Source of the DNA: DASSUC01 sp035649895 | Lineage (GTDB): Bacteria > Actinomycetota > Actinomycetes > Mycobacteriales > Micromonosporaceae | Assembly: GCA_035649895.1 (NCBI GenBank) | Contig: DASRIS010000091.1 | Span: 1-43,575, forward strand | DNA: 43,575 bases | Reading direction: 5' to 3' | Part shown: piece after piece, positions 14,315 through 22,445 of the stretch | How the letters are laid out: each line of letters starts with the position of its first letter | How positions within the stretch are numbered: position 1 is the first letter of the stretch | Notes under the pieces: model-generated | What the model was told of the DNA's origin: nothing | The model's database searches: none | The model's input: only the letters and a program-made list of their open reading frames with translations | Translations under genes and position numbers: made by a program

Positions 14315-15741
14315 AGCCCGTACTCCTTCCACCGCCGGTCCACCAAGGACACCACGTCGGGAGACATCACCGCCTCGGCGGGCCAGCCGCGGTCGTACCC
14401 CTCGGTGGGCAGCTTGCGGGTGGCGTCGATGCCGGCCTTGCCACCCCAGAACTGCTGGTACGAAGCATGGTCCAGGTGGTCCACCGGCCCCTGGGTCAGC
14501 AGCAGGTCATGGGAGTAGTCCACGTTGCCGAAGGCCCGGAACGCCACCTCGTGGTAGTCGTGCACGTCGCAGTCCTCATCCACCACGACGATGAGCTTGG
14601 TCAGCGAGAGCAGGTGGGCGCCCCAGACCGCGTTCATCACCTTCTGCGCGTGCTTGGGGTAGCGCTTGCGGATCGACACGACCAGGCAGTTGTGGAAGAC
14701 GCCGGGCTCGGGCAGGTCCATGTCCACGATGTCCGGGATCAGCAGCCGGATCAGCGGCAGGAAGATGCGCTCGGTGGCCTTGCCCAGGCCGTAGTCCTCC
14801 TGCGGCGGCTTTGACGTGATGATCGTGTGGTAGACCGGGTCACGCTGCATGGTCATGCACTCGACATGCAGGACCGGGAACGGCTCGACCGGGGTGTAGA
14901 AGCCGGTGTGGTCGCCGAACGGGCCCTCCGGGTGCCGCTCGCCCGGCTCGACGTAGCCCTCCAGGACCACCTGCGCGTCCGCGGGCACCTGCAACGGCAC
15001 GGTCAGGCAGTCCACCAGCTCCACCCGCTCCCCGCGGAGGAACCCAGCGAAAAGGTACTCGTCGATGTCGCCGGGCAGTGGCGCCGATGCGGCGTAGCAG
15101 ACGGCCGGGTCCGGCCCGATCGCGACCGCGACCGGCAGCCGCTCGCCACGCCGCTCGGCGACTGCGTGGTGGGCGGTGGAGTCCTTGTGGATCTGCCAGT
15201 GCATGCCCAGCGTGCGCGAGTCGTGCTGCTGCAGCCGGTAGAGGCCCAGGTTGCGCTTGCCGGTCTCGGGGTGACGGGTGTGGGTGAGGCCGAAGTTGTG
15301 GAAGATGCCGCCGTCGTCCGGCCAGGTCAGCAGGCCGGGCAGCCGGTTCAGGTCCACCTCGGCGCCGTGGTAGACCACCTGCTGGCACGGTGCGGTGCGG
15401 ACCTTCTTGGGGGGTACGGACTTCAGCTGCATCAGCTTGCCCAGGCCGTCGCGGATGCCGGCCCAGCCCACCGGCAGCTCCGGCTTGACCAGCTCGCCGA
15501 TGCGCTCGCCGATCTCCTCCACCGACTCGACACCCAGCGCCAGGGCCATCCGCCGGGCCGTGCCGAAGAGGTTGATGGCGACTGGCATATCGCCCCGCGT
15601 GGGCTGCTCGAAGAGCAGCGCTGGGCCGCGGGCCCGGACCGTACGGGTGGTGATCTCGCTGATCTCCAGCGTCGGGTCCACGGGCACGTTCACCCGGTGC
15701 AGCTCACCAGCCTTCTCCAGCGCGGCGAGGAAGTCCTTCAT
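14311..15741 (-). CDS. mqnL: UbiD-family decarboxylase (MqnL-like, futalosine menaquinone route)
   Basis: About 476 residues covering the whole UbiD fold: an N-terminal domain (MKDFLAALEKAGELHRVNVP), the prenyl-FMN-binding core (AIGPDPAVCYAASAPLPGDI, PFGDHTGFYTP) and the C-terminal segment with PEPGVFHNCLVVSIRKRYP. UbiD enzymes decarboxylate using prenylated FMN supplied by UbiX, encoded downstream. In this setting the substrate should be the prenylated naphthoate. The start is uncertain: ATG at 15741 fits the family N-terminus, while ATG at 15759 adds six residues and lies close to GGGAGGGG. The stop overlaps the ubiA-like GTG. Confidence 0.9.
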   Translation of the reverse strand: MKDFLAALEKAGELHRVNVPVDPTLEISEITTRTVRARGPALLFEQPTRGDMPVAINLFGTARRMALALGVESVEEIGERIGELVKPELPVGWAGIRDGLGKLMQLKSVPPKKVRTAPCQQVVYHGAEVDLNRLPGLLTWPDDGGIFHNFGLTHTRHPETGKRNLGLYRLQQHDSRTLGMHWQIHKDSTAHHAVAERRGERLPVAVAIGPDPAVCYAASAPLPGDIDEYLFAGFLRGERVELVDCLTVPLQVPADAQVVLEGYVEPGERHPEGPFGDHTGFYTPVEPFPVLHVECMTMQRDPVYHTIITSKPPQEDYGLGKATERIFLPLIRLLIPDIVDMDLPEPGVFHNCLVVSIRKRYPKHAQKVMNAVWGAHLLSLTKLIVVVDEDCDVHDYHEVAFRAFGNVDYSHDLLLTQGPVDHLDHASYQQFWGGKAGIDATRKLPTEGYDRGWPAEAVMSPDVVSLVDRRWKEYGL

Positions 15742-15791
15742 GCGCCCAGTCTCGCGCATGCCCCTCCCGTCGTTCGTAGGGGTTGGTCGGC

Positions 15792-15808
15792 GCCATATGA
15801 CGTATGGC
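15792..15808. promoter_or_regulatory. Inverted repeat, likely autoregulatory operator of vapBC
   Basis: GCCATA (15792-15797) and TATGGC (15803-15808) are perfect inverted arms around TGACG, ending 11 bp before the antitoxin ATG. VapB-type ribbon-helix-helix proteins usually bind such sites in their own promoters. No ribosome site is visible before the ATG, so the transcript may be leaderless. Confidence 0.5.
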
Positions 15809-15819
15809 ATTCTTGCCTC

Positions 15820-16065
15820 ATGGTGCGCACGACGATCTACCTACCGGAGTCACTCAAGGAACGCATCGAGGCGTACGCGGCACGCCACGCCAGCACAGAG
15901 GCCGCGGTCATCCGGCAGGCCGTGGAGAGGCTGCTCGCCGACGAGCGCGACAACTCGTGGCTACCCGACCTTGCCGGCATAGCGCGCAGTACAGAGCGCG
16001 GATCCGTGGCCGATCGGGTTGACGAGGTGCTGGCCGAGACCGGGTTTGGTACCCGCCGCCGGTGA
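15820..16065 (+). CDS. vapB: VapB-like ribbon-helix-helix antitoxin
   Basis: An 81-residue protein. The N-terminus MVRTTIYLPESLKERIEAYA followed by a helix is a typical ribbon-helix-helix (CopG/Arc type) DNA-binding fold. The C-terminal part (SVADRVDEVLAETGFG) is the expected flexible toxin-binding tail. It is translationally coupled to the PIN toxin: its TGA overlaps the toxin GTG. A palindrome just upstream is the likely site of self-repression. The pair is inserted between two genes on the opposite strand, as is usual for mobile toxin-antitoxin modules. Confidence 0.88.
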   Translation: MVRTTIYLPESLKERIEAYAARHASTEAAVIRQAVERLLADERDNSWLPDLAGIARSTERGSVADRVDEVLAETGFGTRRR

Positions 16066-16490
16066 TCGTCGTGGACACCGGCGTGCTCTACGCCGTCGTC
16101 GACCGTGCGGAACCGGCGCACGAAGAGATCACAACGTTTCTCGCCAAGAACACCGCAGGTCTGCTCACCACCCCGCTGGTGCTCGCGGAGCTGGACCATC
16201 TCCTGGCCGTGCGGCTCGGCGGGGCGGTACGAAGCCGAGTCATGCTGCGCCTGGCGGCCGACGGTGGGATCCTCCTCAGCCCGTTCGATGCCGAGACTTT
16301 CGCCATGGCCGCCCGAGTGGCCGATGATCACGCGGACATGCGGCTTGGGCTCACCGACGCCTCGCTCATGGTCGCCGCCGCCCGGTACGGCACCACCCGG
16401 CTACTCACCGTGGATCACAAGCATTTCCGGGCTCTGCGCCCACTCCGCGGCGGCACGGCGTACACGCTGCTGCCTGCGGACGCAGGCTAG
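16062..16490 (+). CDS. vapC: VapC-like PIN-domain ribonuclease toxin, intact
   Basis: A 142-residue PIN domain with all expected acidic residues: D5 in MIVVDTGVLYAVVD, E43 in LVLAELDHLL, D99 in LGLTDASLMVAAARYG and D118 in LLTVDHKHF. These coordinate Mg or Mn for RNA cleavage. The GTG start at 16062 overlaps the antitoxin stop (GTGA). In contrast with the other two toxin genes in this window, the frame is unbroken. A perfect stem-loop follows 5 bp after the stop. The target RNA cannot be read from sequence. Confidence 0.9.
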   Translation: MIVVDTGVLYAVVDRAEPAHEEITTFLAKNTAGLLTTPLVLAELDHLLAVRLGGAVRSRVMLRLAADGGILLSPFDAETFAMAARVADDHADMRLGLTDASLMVAAARYGTTRLLTVDHKHFRALRPLRGGTAYTLLPADAG

Positions 16491-16495
16491 ATGTC

Positions 16496-16514
16496 CCGCC
16501 CCTCCACGGGGCGG
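16496..16514. terminator. Stem-loop after vapC
   Basis: CCGCCCC (16496-16502) and GGGGCGG (16508-16514) pair perfectly around TCCAC. It lies between the convergent vapC and glycolipid-binding-like genes and may serve both. Confidence 0.55.
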
Positions 16515-16534
16515 TGCCGTGACACACGCTGAGC

Positions 16535-17158
16535 TCAGTCGGCCAGGCTGGCCAGGCCGGGGTAGTGGGTGACGTAGCCGTCGCCGTCCACGGCGAGGTC
16601 GGCCGTGAACGTCTCGGACGCGAAGCGCACGCGCCCGCCACCCAGCGCCGTGTACGTCTGCCGGGCCGGTAACACCTCCAGCGACGGCACCCGCATCCAG
16701 ACCACGGTGACCGTCTCGGCGGTCCCGGGCGCCGCGGCGAGCAGCCCGAGCCGCCGGATGGGCAGCGTGTTGAACAGCGGCGCGGCGCCGAGGTCCAGGT
16801 CGGCGGCCCGGTCCAGCCGGTGCGGGTCCTCGGTGCCGGGCAGGCCGGCGAGCGGCTTACCGGCCGCGCGCAGCGCCGAGTCCAGGTTGCCCTGCTCGGC
16901 GGTGGTCACCCGCCACCGGCCGGCCGCCCGCTCCAGCCGGGCGGTCCGCACCCAGCCGGCCCCCTCGGCGCTCACCTCGAGCCGTACGCTCGCCCAGCTC
17001 TCGTCGGTGACGAGGTCGTAGCGGACGCAGTGCGGGACCGGCTGCGCGGCGACCGCGACTCCCCGCGCGACCAGCCCCCGCCGGTCGTTGACGAGCGCGA
17101 GGTCGGTGCCGGTGGTGTCGAGCCGCTGCCAGAGGAGTGCGCGGGGGAGGGTCGCCAT
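16535..17158 (-). CDS. Putative glycolipid-binding family protein (DUF1089-like)
   Basis: A 207-residue soluble protein with no signal peptide or membrane segment. It matches my memory of the Pfam glycolipid-binding/DUF1089 family by pattern: an early RYDLVTDESWASVRLEV strand, a middle PLFNTLPIRRL segment, and an ending FTADLAVDGDGYVTHYPGL. The biochemical role of the family is poorly known, so the name should be taken loosely. The ATG at 17158 has no clear ribosome site. The first 187 bp overlap the 3' end of the DEAD-box gene in another frame, an unusually long overlap that probably results from an altered helicase end. Confidence 0.7.
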   Translation of the reverse strand: MATLPRALLWQRLDTTGTDLALVNDRRGLVARGVAVAAQPVPHCVRYDLVTDESWASVRLEVSAEGAGWVRTARLERAAGRWRVTTAEQGNLDSALRAAGKPLAGLPGTEDPHRLDRAADLDLGAAPLFNTLPIRRLGLLAAAPGTAETVTVVWMRVPSLEVLPARQTYTALGGGRVRFASETFTADLAVDGDGYVTHYPGLASLAD

Positions 17159-18582
17159 GATGGCGACGCTACCGGCGGCCGACCCGCCCCACCGTGCGCC
17201 GCGCGCTCACCGCGGTACGGTGCGCGCTCGCCATCGTGCGGTGTGCGGGCCCCGGCGAACGCCCGTGCCCCGGCGAACGCCCGTGCCCCGGCGAACGCCC
17301 GGGCCCCGGTCAGCTCGGACAGCCGCTCGTCGCCGGCGCGTACCCGGGTCTCGGTGTGGCTGACCCCGGCCTGTCGCAGCATGGTCACCGCGGTCCGGCG
17401 CTGCTTGGGCATTACCAGCGTGACCACGGTGCCGGACTCGCCGGCCCGGGCGGTGCGGCCGGCCCGGTGCAGGTAGTCCTTTGCGTCGTTGGGCGGGTCC
17501 ACGTGCAGCACCAGGGAGACCCCGTCGACGTGGATGCCGCGGGCGGCCACGTCCGTGGCGACCAGGGTGGACACCGACCCCTCGCGGAACTCGGCCAGGG
17601 TGCGCGTGCGTACCCGCTGGGTCTTGCCCCCGTGTAGGCCGCCGGCTGCCACGCCGACCTCGGCGAGCTGCTCCACCAGCCGGTCCACACCGGCCTGGGT
17701 ACGGGCGAACAGCAGCGTCCGTCCCGGGCGGTTGGCGATGGACGCGGCCACGTCGAACTTCTCCTGCGGCGGCACCAGCAGCAGGTGGTGGTCCATGTTG
17801 GGCACCGCGTCCACCGCGCTGCCGGTGTGGTGCGTGACCGCGTCGGTGAGGAAGCGCCGGACCAGTGCGTCCACATCGGAGTCGAGCGTGGCCGAGAAGA
17901 GCAGCCGCTGGCCGGTGGCCGGGGTCTGCTCCAGCAGGGCCGTCACGTCCGGCAGGAAGCCCAGGTCCGCCATCTGGTCGGCCTCGTCGAGCACGGTGAT
18001 GGCGACCTCGTCCAGACTGGCGGCGCCGCGCTGGATCAGGTCGCCGAGGCGGCCGGGCGTGGCGACCAGGATGTCCACGCCCCGGCGCAGCCCCTGGATC
18101 TGGCGGTCGTACGGCACGCCGCCGACCGCGGTCGCCAGGAACAGGCCTAGCTGGCGGCCGAGCGGGCGCAGCACGTCGGCCACCTGCATGGCCAGCTCGC
18201 GGGTTGGCACGAGGACCAGGCCCCGCGGGTGCTGCGGCCGGGACCGGCCCAGCTCCGCCAGGCGGGTGATCATGGGCAGCCCGAACGCGAGCGTCTTGCC
18301 GGAGCCGGTCTGCGCCCGGCCCAGCACGTCGCGGCCTGCCAGCACGTCGGGCACGGTGGCCGTCTGGATCTCGAACGGCTCGGTGATGCCTCCCTCGACG
18401 AGGGCGTGCACCAGCCGGGCCGGCAGGGCGAGCTGGGCGAAGCCGTTGTCAGGGTCGACCACTGGCTCCGGCGGCGGGGCGGCGACGCGGTTCGCCGGCC
18501 GGCGGAGCCGGTGCGCCGCGCGGGGCGCATGTGGTGCGCGGGGGCGCCGGCCGCGGGAGTCCGCGGCGCGAGAGAACGTCAT
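16972..18582 (-). CDS. DEAD-box ATP-dependent RNA helicase with run-on C-terminus
   Basis: A 536-residue helicase with the Q motif (FAQLALPARLVHAL...PFEIQ), Walker A AQTGSGKT (90-97), PTREL, TPGR, DEAD at 199-202, SAT at 230-232 and the C-terminal HRAGRTARAG. It unwinds structured RNA, in ribosome assembly or cold response in related proteins. The last 100 or so residues are not part of the fold: three GARAFA repeats and then a low-complexity run overlapping the next gene by 187 bp. In another frame a TAG at 17169-17171 would end the protein 10 bp before the next ATG, so an indel in the repeats may have displaced the stop. The ATG at 18582 has GGAAGG upstream. Confidence 0.9.
   Translation of the reverse strand: MTFSRAADSRGRRPRAPHAPRAAHRLRRPANRVAAPPPEPVVDPDNGFAQLALPARLVHALVEGGITEPFEIQTATVPDVLAGRDVLGRAQTGSGKTLAFGLPMITRLAELGRSRPQHPRGLVLVPTRELAMQVADVLRPLGRQLGLFLATAVGGVPYDRQIQGLRRGVDILVATPGRLGDLIQRGAASLDEVAITVLDEADQMADLGFLPDVTALLEQTPATGQRLLFSATLDSDVDALVRRFLTDAVTHHTGSAVDAVPNMDHHLLLVPPQEKFDVAASIANRPGRTLLFARTQAGVDRLVEQLAEVGVAAGGLHGGKTQRVRTRTLAEFREGSVSTLVATDVAARGIHVDGVSLVLHVDPPNDAKDYLHRAGRTARAGESGTVVTLVMPKQRRTAVTMLRQAGVSHTETRVRAGDERLSELTGARAFAGARAFAGARAFAGARTPHDGERAPYRGERAAHGGAGRPPVASPSWRPSPAHSSGSGSTPPAPTSRSSTTGGGWSRGESRSPRSRSRTASATTSSPTRAGRAYGSR
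17253..17306 (-). repeat. Three 18-bp tandem repeats in the helicase tail
   Basis: The unit CGGCGAACGCCCGTGCCC occurs at 17253-17270, 17271-17288 and (two changes) 17289-17306. On the coding strand it reads as three copies of GARAFA. Confidence 0.92.
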
Positions 18583-18650
18583 GTTATGGGGAACCTTCCA
18601 AGCGGGTGCGTCTCCTAGCAGTCGACCCGCCGGAACGCATGAGGCGCGCA

Positions 18651-18680
18651 ACGATAACTATCACGCGCGTGAACAGGCAA
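18651..18680 (-). promoter_or_regulatory. Candidate promoter of the helicase gene
   Basis: On the minus strand TTGCCT (18675-18680) and TATCGT (18651-18656) are 18 bp apart, giving a leader of about 60 bases before the ATG at 18582. Confidence 0.4.
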
Positions 18681-18753
18681 CAGTAGCTGGTCCACGGGCT
18701 GGCTGCTAACCGCCGGCCGGCGGGGTGTCGCGGATCACGGCAGGATTCGCAGG

Positions 18754-19923
18754 ATGAACCCGCTGACCGCGTTGTCGCTGCCCGAGCTGAGAGAGCGCCG
18801 GAGTATGAAGTGGCGCACCTACGACCCGGACGTTCTGCCGCTGTGGGTGGCCGAGATGGACACCCCGCTCGCACCGCCCGTCGCCGAGGCGCTGACCGCC
18901 GCAGTGGCCAGGAACGACACCGGGTACGTATGGCCGGGCGCGTTCGCCGAGGCGTACGCCGACTTCGCCGCGGCCCGCCTCGGCTGGGCCCCGGACCCTG
19001 CGCTCAGCCTGCTCGTACCGGATGTGATGCGGGGGGTCGTGGAGGTGCTGGGCGTGGTGACGGAGCCCGGCGACGGCGTCGTGGTCAACCCGCCGGTGTA
19101 CTCGCCGTTCTTCTCGTACCTGCGCGACGCCCAGCGGCGGGTGGTTGAGGTGCCGCTGGCCGAGGCGGGCGGTGGGGCGTACCGGCTGGACCTGGCTGGG
19201 CTGGAGGCGGCCTTCGCCGCCGGCGAGGCCCGCGCCTACCTGCTGTGCAACCCGCACAACCCCACCGGCACGGTCTTTCCCCGCGAGGACCTGCTCGTCG
19301 TGGCCGAGCTGGCCCAGCGGTACGGCGTCCGCCTGCTCGCCGACGAGATCCACGCCCCGCTCACCTACCCGGGCACTGCCGCGGTGCCCCTGCTGTCACT
19401 GGCCACAGAGGCTGAGGCGGCGGCCCGGGGGTTCGCCTTCGGGTCCACCTCGAAGTCGTGGAACCTGCCGGGGCTGAAGGCGGCGCTGGTCTTCGCCGGG
19501 CCGGCGGCAGGCGCCGGCCTGCGGGCGATCTCCCCGGACGTGCCGCTCAGCGCCGGCCTGCTCGGCGTGGTCGCGGGTGAGGCGGCGCTGTGGTACGCCC
19601 GGCCGTGGCTGGACGAGCTGCTGGCCGCGCTCGACGCGAACCGGATGCTGCTCGCCGACCTGGTGGCCGAGTACCTGCCCGGGGTGGCGTACCGGCCGCC
19701 GGACGCGACCTACCTGGCGTGGCTGGACTGCCGCGCCACCGGGCTGGGCGACGACCCGGCGGTGCCGTTTCTTGAGCGGGCCCGGGTGGCGGTCAACCCC
19801 GGGCGGGCGTTCGGCGGGCCGGGGCGCGGCTTCGTACGGCTGAACTTCGCTACGTCGCCCGAGATCCTGGGCGAGGCGGTCCGCCGGATGGCGACCGCGC
19901 TGGTCGCGCGGCGGTCAGCCTGA
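18754..19923 (+). CDS. MalY/PatB-like PLP-dependent C-S lyase or aminotransferase
   Basis: A 389-residue fold-type I PLP enzyme. The N-terminal MKWRTYDPDVLPLWVAEMD is typical of the MalY/PatB (cystathionine beta-lyase) group, followed by LLCNPHNPTGTVF, LLADEIHAPLTYPG and the PLP lysine K234 in FGSTSKSWNLPGLK. The C-terminal arginine that binds the carboxylate is in GFVRLNFATS. The likely reaction is cleavage of cystathionine or related S-conjugates to pyruvate, ammonia and a thiol; some members also act as aminotransferases. It stands alone, divergent from the helicase. Its stop codon lies within a 21-bp direct repeat shared with the end of the convergent gene. Confidence 0.88.
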   Translation: MNPLTALSLPELRERRSMKWRTYDPDVLPLWVAEMDTPLAPPVAEALTAAVARNDTGYVWPGAFAEAYADFAAARLGWAPDPALSLLVPDVMRGVVEVLGVVTEPGDGVVVNPPVYSPFFSYLRDAQRRVVEVPLAEAGGGAYRLDLAGLEAAFAAGEARAYLLCNPHNPTGTVFPREDLLVVAELAQRYGVRLLADEIHAPLTYPGTAAVPLLSLATEAEAAARGFAFGSTSKSWNLPGLKAALVFAGPAAGAGLRAISPDVPLSAGLLGVVAGEAALWYARPWLDELLAALDANRMLLADLVAEYLPGVAYRPPDATYLAWLDCRATGLGDDPAVPFLERARVAVNPGRAFGGPGRGFVRLNFATSPEILGEAVRRMATALVARRSA

Positions 19924-19959
19924 GGCGGTGAGGCGTGTGGTCAGCCCGAGGCGGTGAGG
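19913..19959. repeat. 21-bp direct repeat at two convergent gene ends
   Basis: 19913-19933 and 19939-19959 are identical except at one base (T19921/C19947). That T creates the TGA of the MalY-like gene. The second copy carries the stop codon (TCA at 19941-19943) of the convergent proline-rich gene. Confidence 0.85.
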
Positions 19960-22205
19960 TCGTCGAAGAACTGCGTGACGGTGTCCCCGGCGATGACGGC
20001 GATGATCGCGCCGACCGCCACCAGGAGCACCATGACCAGCACCATGATGAGGACGACCTTGGCGGTGCGCGACGGTGGGGTCGGCCCGTCCGACGCGCCC
20101 TGGGCGAGGATGTGCCCGGTCAGCGAGCCGGAGTGCTCCAGCGGGTTGGTCAACCGGCTGGTCATCTCTGGCGGCGGCGCCTTTCCTCCACTGTAGACAG
20201 TGCCGGGCCGGTCATCGCCCCGCGCTGACGACCATGGTTCGCCGGGCGGACCCCCGCTGCGCGCCGACGGCGCCAGCGTGCCGCGCCAGTCGCTGTCCGG
20301 GAAGGTTGAGCGCGGAGGGCTGGCGGGGCTGGTCGGGCCGGGATGTGCCGGGCTCGTCGGGTGCGCGGGGCTGGTCGGGCCGGGGTGCGCGGGGCTGGTC
20401 GGGTGTGCCGGGCTGGTCGGATGCGCCGACTGGTACGGCGGTAGGCCGAGCGGCTCACCCGCGTCGCCAGCGGTCCCGGGCCCCGCGGCCAGGCGATCCG
20501 CGAGTGGGGGGGCACCCCACCCGGTAGGCGGGGTGGCCGGCGTCGAGGACGGGAACGTGTACGCCGGCTCGATCCCGCCCGGTGGGGGCCACCGCGACAG
20601 CGAAGATGCGGACTGGCCGGCTGCCGCGGGACCGGCCTGCGGGAGCATCGTCGGCGGAGGCGGTGGGTAGGGCGGCAGTGGAGGCGGCCCAGGCGGCGGT
20701 GGCACCGGCGACGGCGGGACCGGCGACGGCCCCGGGGGCGGCATCGGCGGCCCGGGTGGGCTGGGCGGCCCCGGCGGGCTCGGTGGTCCTGGCGGCATCG
20801 GCGGGCCAGGCGGCTGCGGCGGCATCGGCGGGCCGGGCGGTGTCGGGGGCCCGGGCTGCGGGCTGGGCGGGGTAGGCGCCGGGAACGGTGGCTGCGGCGC
20901 CGGGAACGGCGGTGGCCCGGGCAGCGGCCCCGGGGGCTGTGGCGGCTCGGCCGGCTCCGGTGGCTCCGGCGGCCGGGGCGGCTCGGCCGGCTGTGGTGGC
21001 TCCGGTGGCTGCGGTGGGGCCGGCGGCTCGGGCGGTGTCGGGGGCTGTGGTGGCCCGGGCGGCGATGGCGGGTCGACCGGTTGTGGCGGTGGCCCGTCCG
21101 GGCCGGTGGCGCGGTAGGTCCGGGAGCGGCCCGGGCCGCTCACCCCTACCGCCCGGGCGACATCGTCCGCGCTGACCTGGACCGCGCCAGGCACCGACGC
21201 GGACGCGCGAACCGGAGGCCGGGCCGCGGGTCCGCCCGCGGTGGCCGGAGCGGCCGGCGCCGGCGGCACGGGTGGGTCGGCGGCGCCGGGCGGCGGGACC
21301 GGGCTCCGCCGTCCCAGGACAGCAGACCGGTCACCGCGGCGGGGCAGGTCGCCCAGGCGGCCCGGTTCGGTCAACCGTGGCGGCTCGGACCCGGCGGGCT
21401 CGGACCCGCGGGGCTGGGACCCAGAGGGACCGGCGGGCCGGTGCTCGCCTGTCCCGGGTTCGCCCGGCGTGCCGTCCCGCCAGGGCTGGGCGAACGCGGC
21501 CCACGGCGAGTCCTCAGCCGTACGCGGTGCGAACTGGCCCGGCTTGCGGACCGGCAGGGCACCTGCCGAGGCGACCGGTGGCTCGGTCACGCGCTTGGCC
21601 CGCGCGGCTTCGCCGGCCGGTCCGCCGGCAGGCTGCGTGCTGCTCACCCGGTGCTCCAGAGGCCAGCCGGAGGCTGGGTCGGGGGTCGGCTCCTGCGCCG
21701 GCTCGGATGCCGGGCTGCCGGCGGAGGCGCGACCGGTACCGTACGTCGTGCCCGTGGAGCGCCAGGCAGGGACCTGGTCCCGGGCGACTCCCGCCGGGCC
21801 GACGCTGGCCCGGCCGACCACACCGCGGTCGACCACACCCACACCGCGGTCGACCACACTCCGGTCGACCATGCCTCGGGGGAGTGGCCGGTCCGGGGAC
21901 CCGGCCGGTGAGCTGGGTACGGCCGGGGGCGGCTCCACCGGCGAGGAGGCCAGGCCCGGCCAGAGGGCGCCCGCGGGCGGGGGCGGCGGTGGAGCGTACG
22001 CCTCGGGCAGGTCGTCGCGCTCGGCCCCCCACGCCGGGAGCGGGGCCCCGGGCGGTGGTGGTGGGGGCAGCGGTGGCAGGTCGTCCTCGGATCTGTCCGC
22101 AATAGACGAACCACTCGCCGGCCAGGAGGGACGGGACCAGCCGCTGAGCTCATCTGGCGCGGGCCGCTCACCCGCCGGGCGTGGACTGTCGTTCTGGTCG
22201 TCCAT
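19941..22205 (-). CDS. Large proline-rich protein with a single C-terminal membrane helix
   Basis: A 754-residue protein of no recognised family. The N-terminal 680 or so residues are low complexity, rich in Pro, Gly, Ser and Ala, with runs of PP, collagen-like PPGPPSPPGPPSPPGPP triplets (about residues 480-540) and TSPAHPGP repeats (about 630-660). A single hydrophobic helix (VVLIMVLVMVLLVAVGAIIA) lies about 40 residues from the C-terminus, followed by a short acidic tail. No signal peptide is seen, so the proline-rich part is probably cytoplasmic (type II-like or tail-anchored). The ATG at 22205 has GGGAGG five bases upstream. It could be a scaffold at the envelope; function unknown. Confidence 0.75.
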   Translation of the reverse strand: MDDQNDSPRPAGERPAPDELSGWSRPSWPASGSSIADRSEDDLPPLPPPPPPGAPLPAWGAERDDLPEAYAPPPPPPAGALWPGLASSPVEPPPAVPSSPAGSPDRPLPRGMVDRSVVDRGVGVVDRGVVGRASVGPAGVARDQVPAWRSTGTTYGTGRASAGSPASEPAQEPTPDPASGWPLEHRVSSTQPAGGPAGEAARAKRVTEPPVASAGALPVRKPGQFAPRTAEDSPWAAFAQPWRDGTPGEPGTGEHRPAGPSGSQPRGSEPAGSEPPRLTEPGRLGDLPRRGDRSAVLGRRSPVPPPGAADPPVPPAPAAPATAGGPAARPPVRASASVPGAVQVSADDVARAVGVSGPGRSRTYRATGPDGPPPQPVDPPSPPGPPQPPTPPEPPAPPQPPEPPQPAEPPRPPEPPEPAEPPQPPGPLPGPPPFPAPQPPFPAPTPPSPQPGPPTPPGPPMPPQPPGPPMPPGPPSPPGPPSPPGPPMPPPGPSPVPPSPVPPPPGPPPLPPYPPPPPTMLPQAGPAAAGQSASSLSRWPPPGGIEPAYTFPSSTPATPPTGWGAPPLADRLAAGPGTAGDAGEPLGLPPYQSAHPTSPAHPTSPAHPGPTSPAHPTSPAHPGPTSPASPPRSTFPDSDWRGTLAPSARSGGPPGEPWSSARGDDRPGTVYSGGKAPPPEMTSRLTNPLEHSGSLTGHILAQGASDGPTPPSRTAKVVLIMVLVMVLLVAVGAIIAVIAGDTVTQFFDDLTASG

Positions 22206-22445
22206 CGTCGCCTCCCAATGTGCCCGATCCAAGCTGACCACGGAGCCGTCCCATCTCCAGACTGACTGCCTACGTTGACCGGACAGACCTCGCGTTCACC
22301 GTGCCATATCGGGACGCGCCCGCCCACTCGGCAACCGGCTACCCGTCTGATGCCCGTTCCAGGGCCTGGTCACGCACCGGCCGGGAGAGTCGTTCGTGCC
22401 GCGCTCCTCCCGGCTCAACCGGTGACCGGTGCCCGGCCGAAGAGA

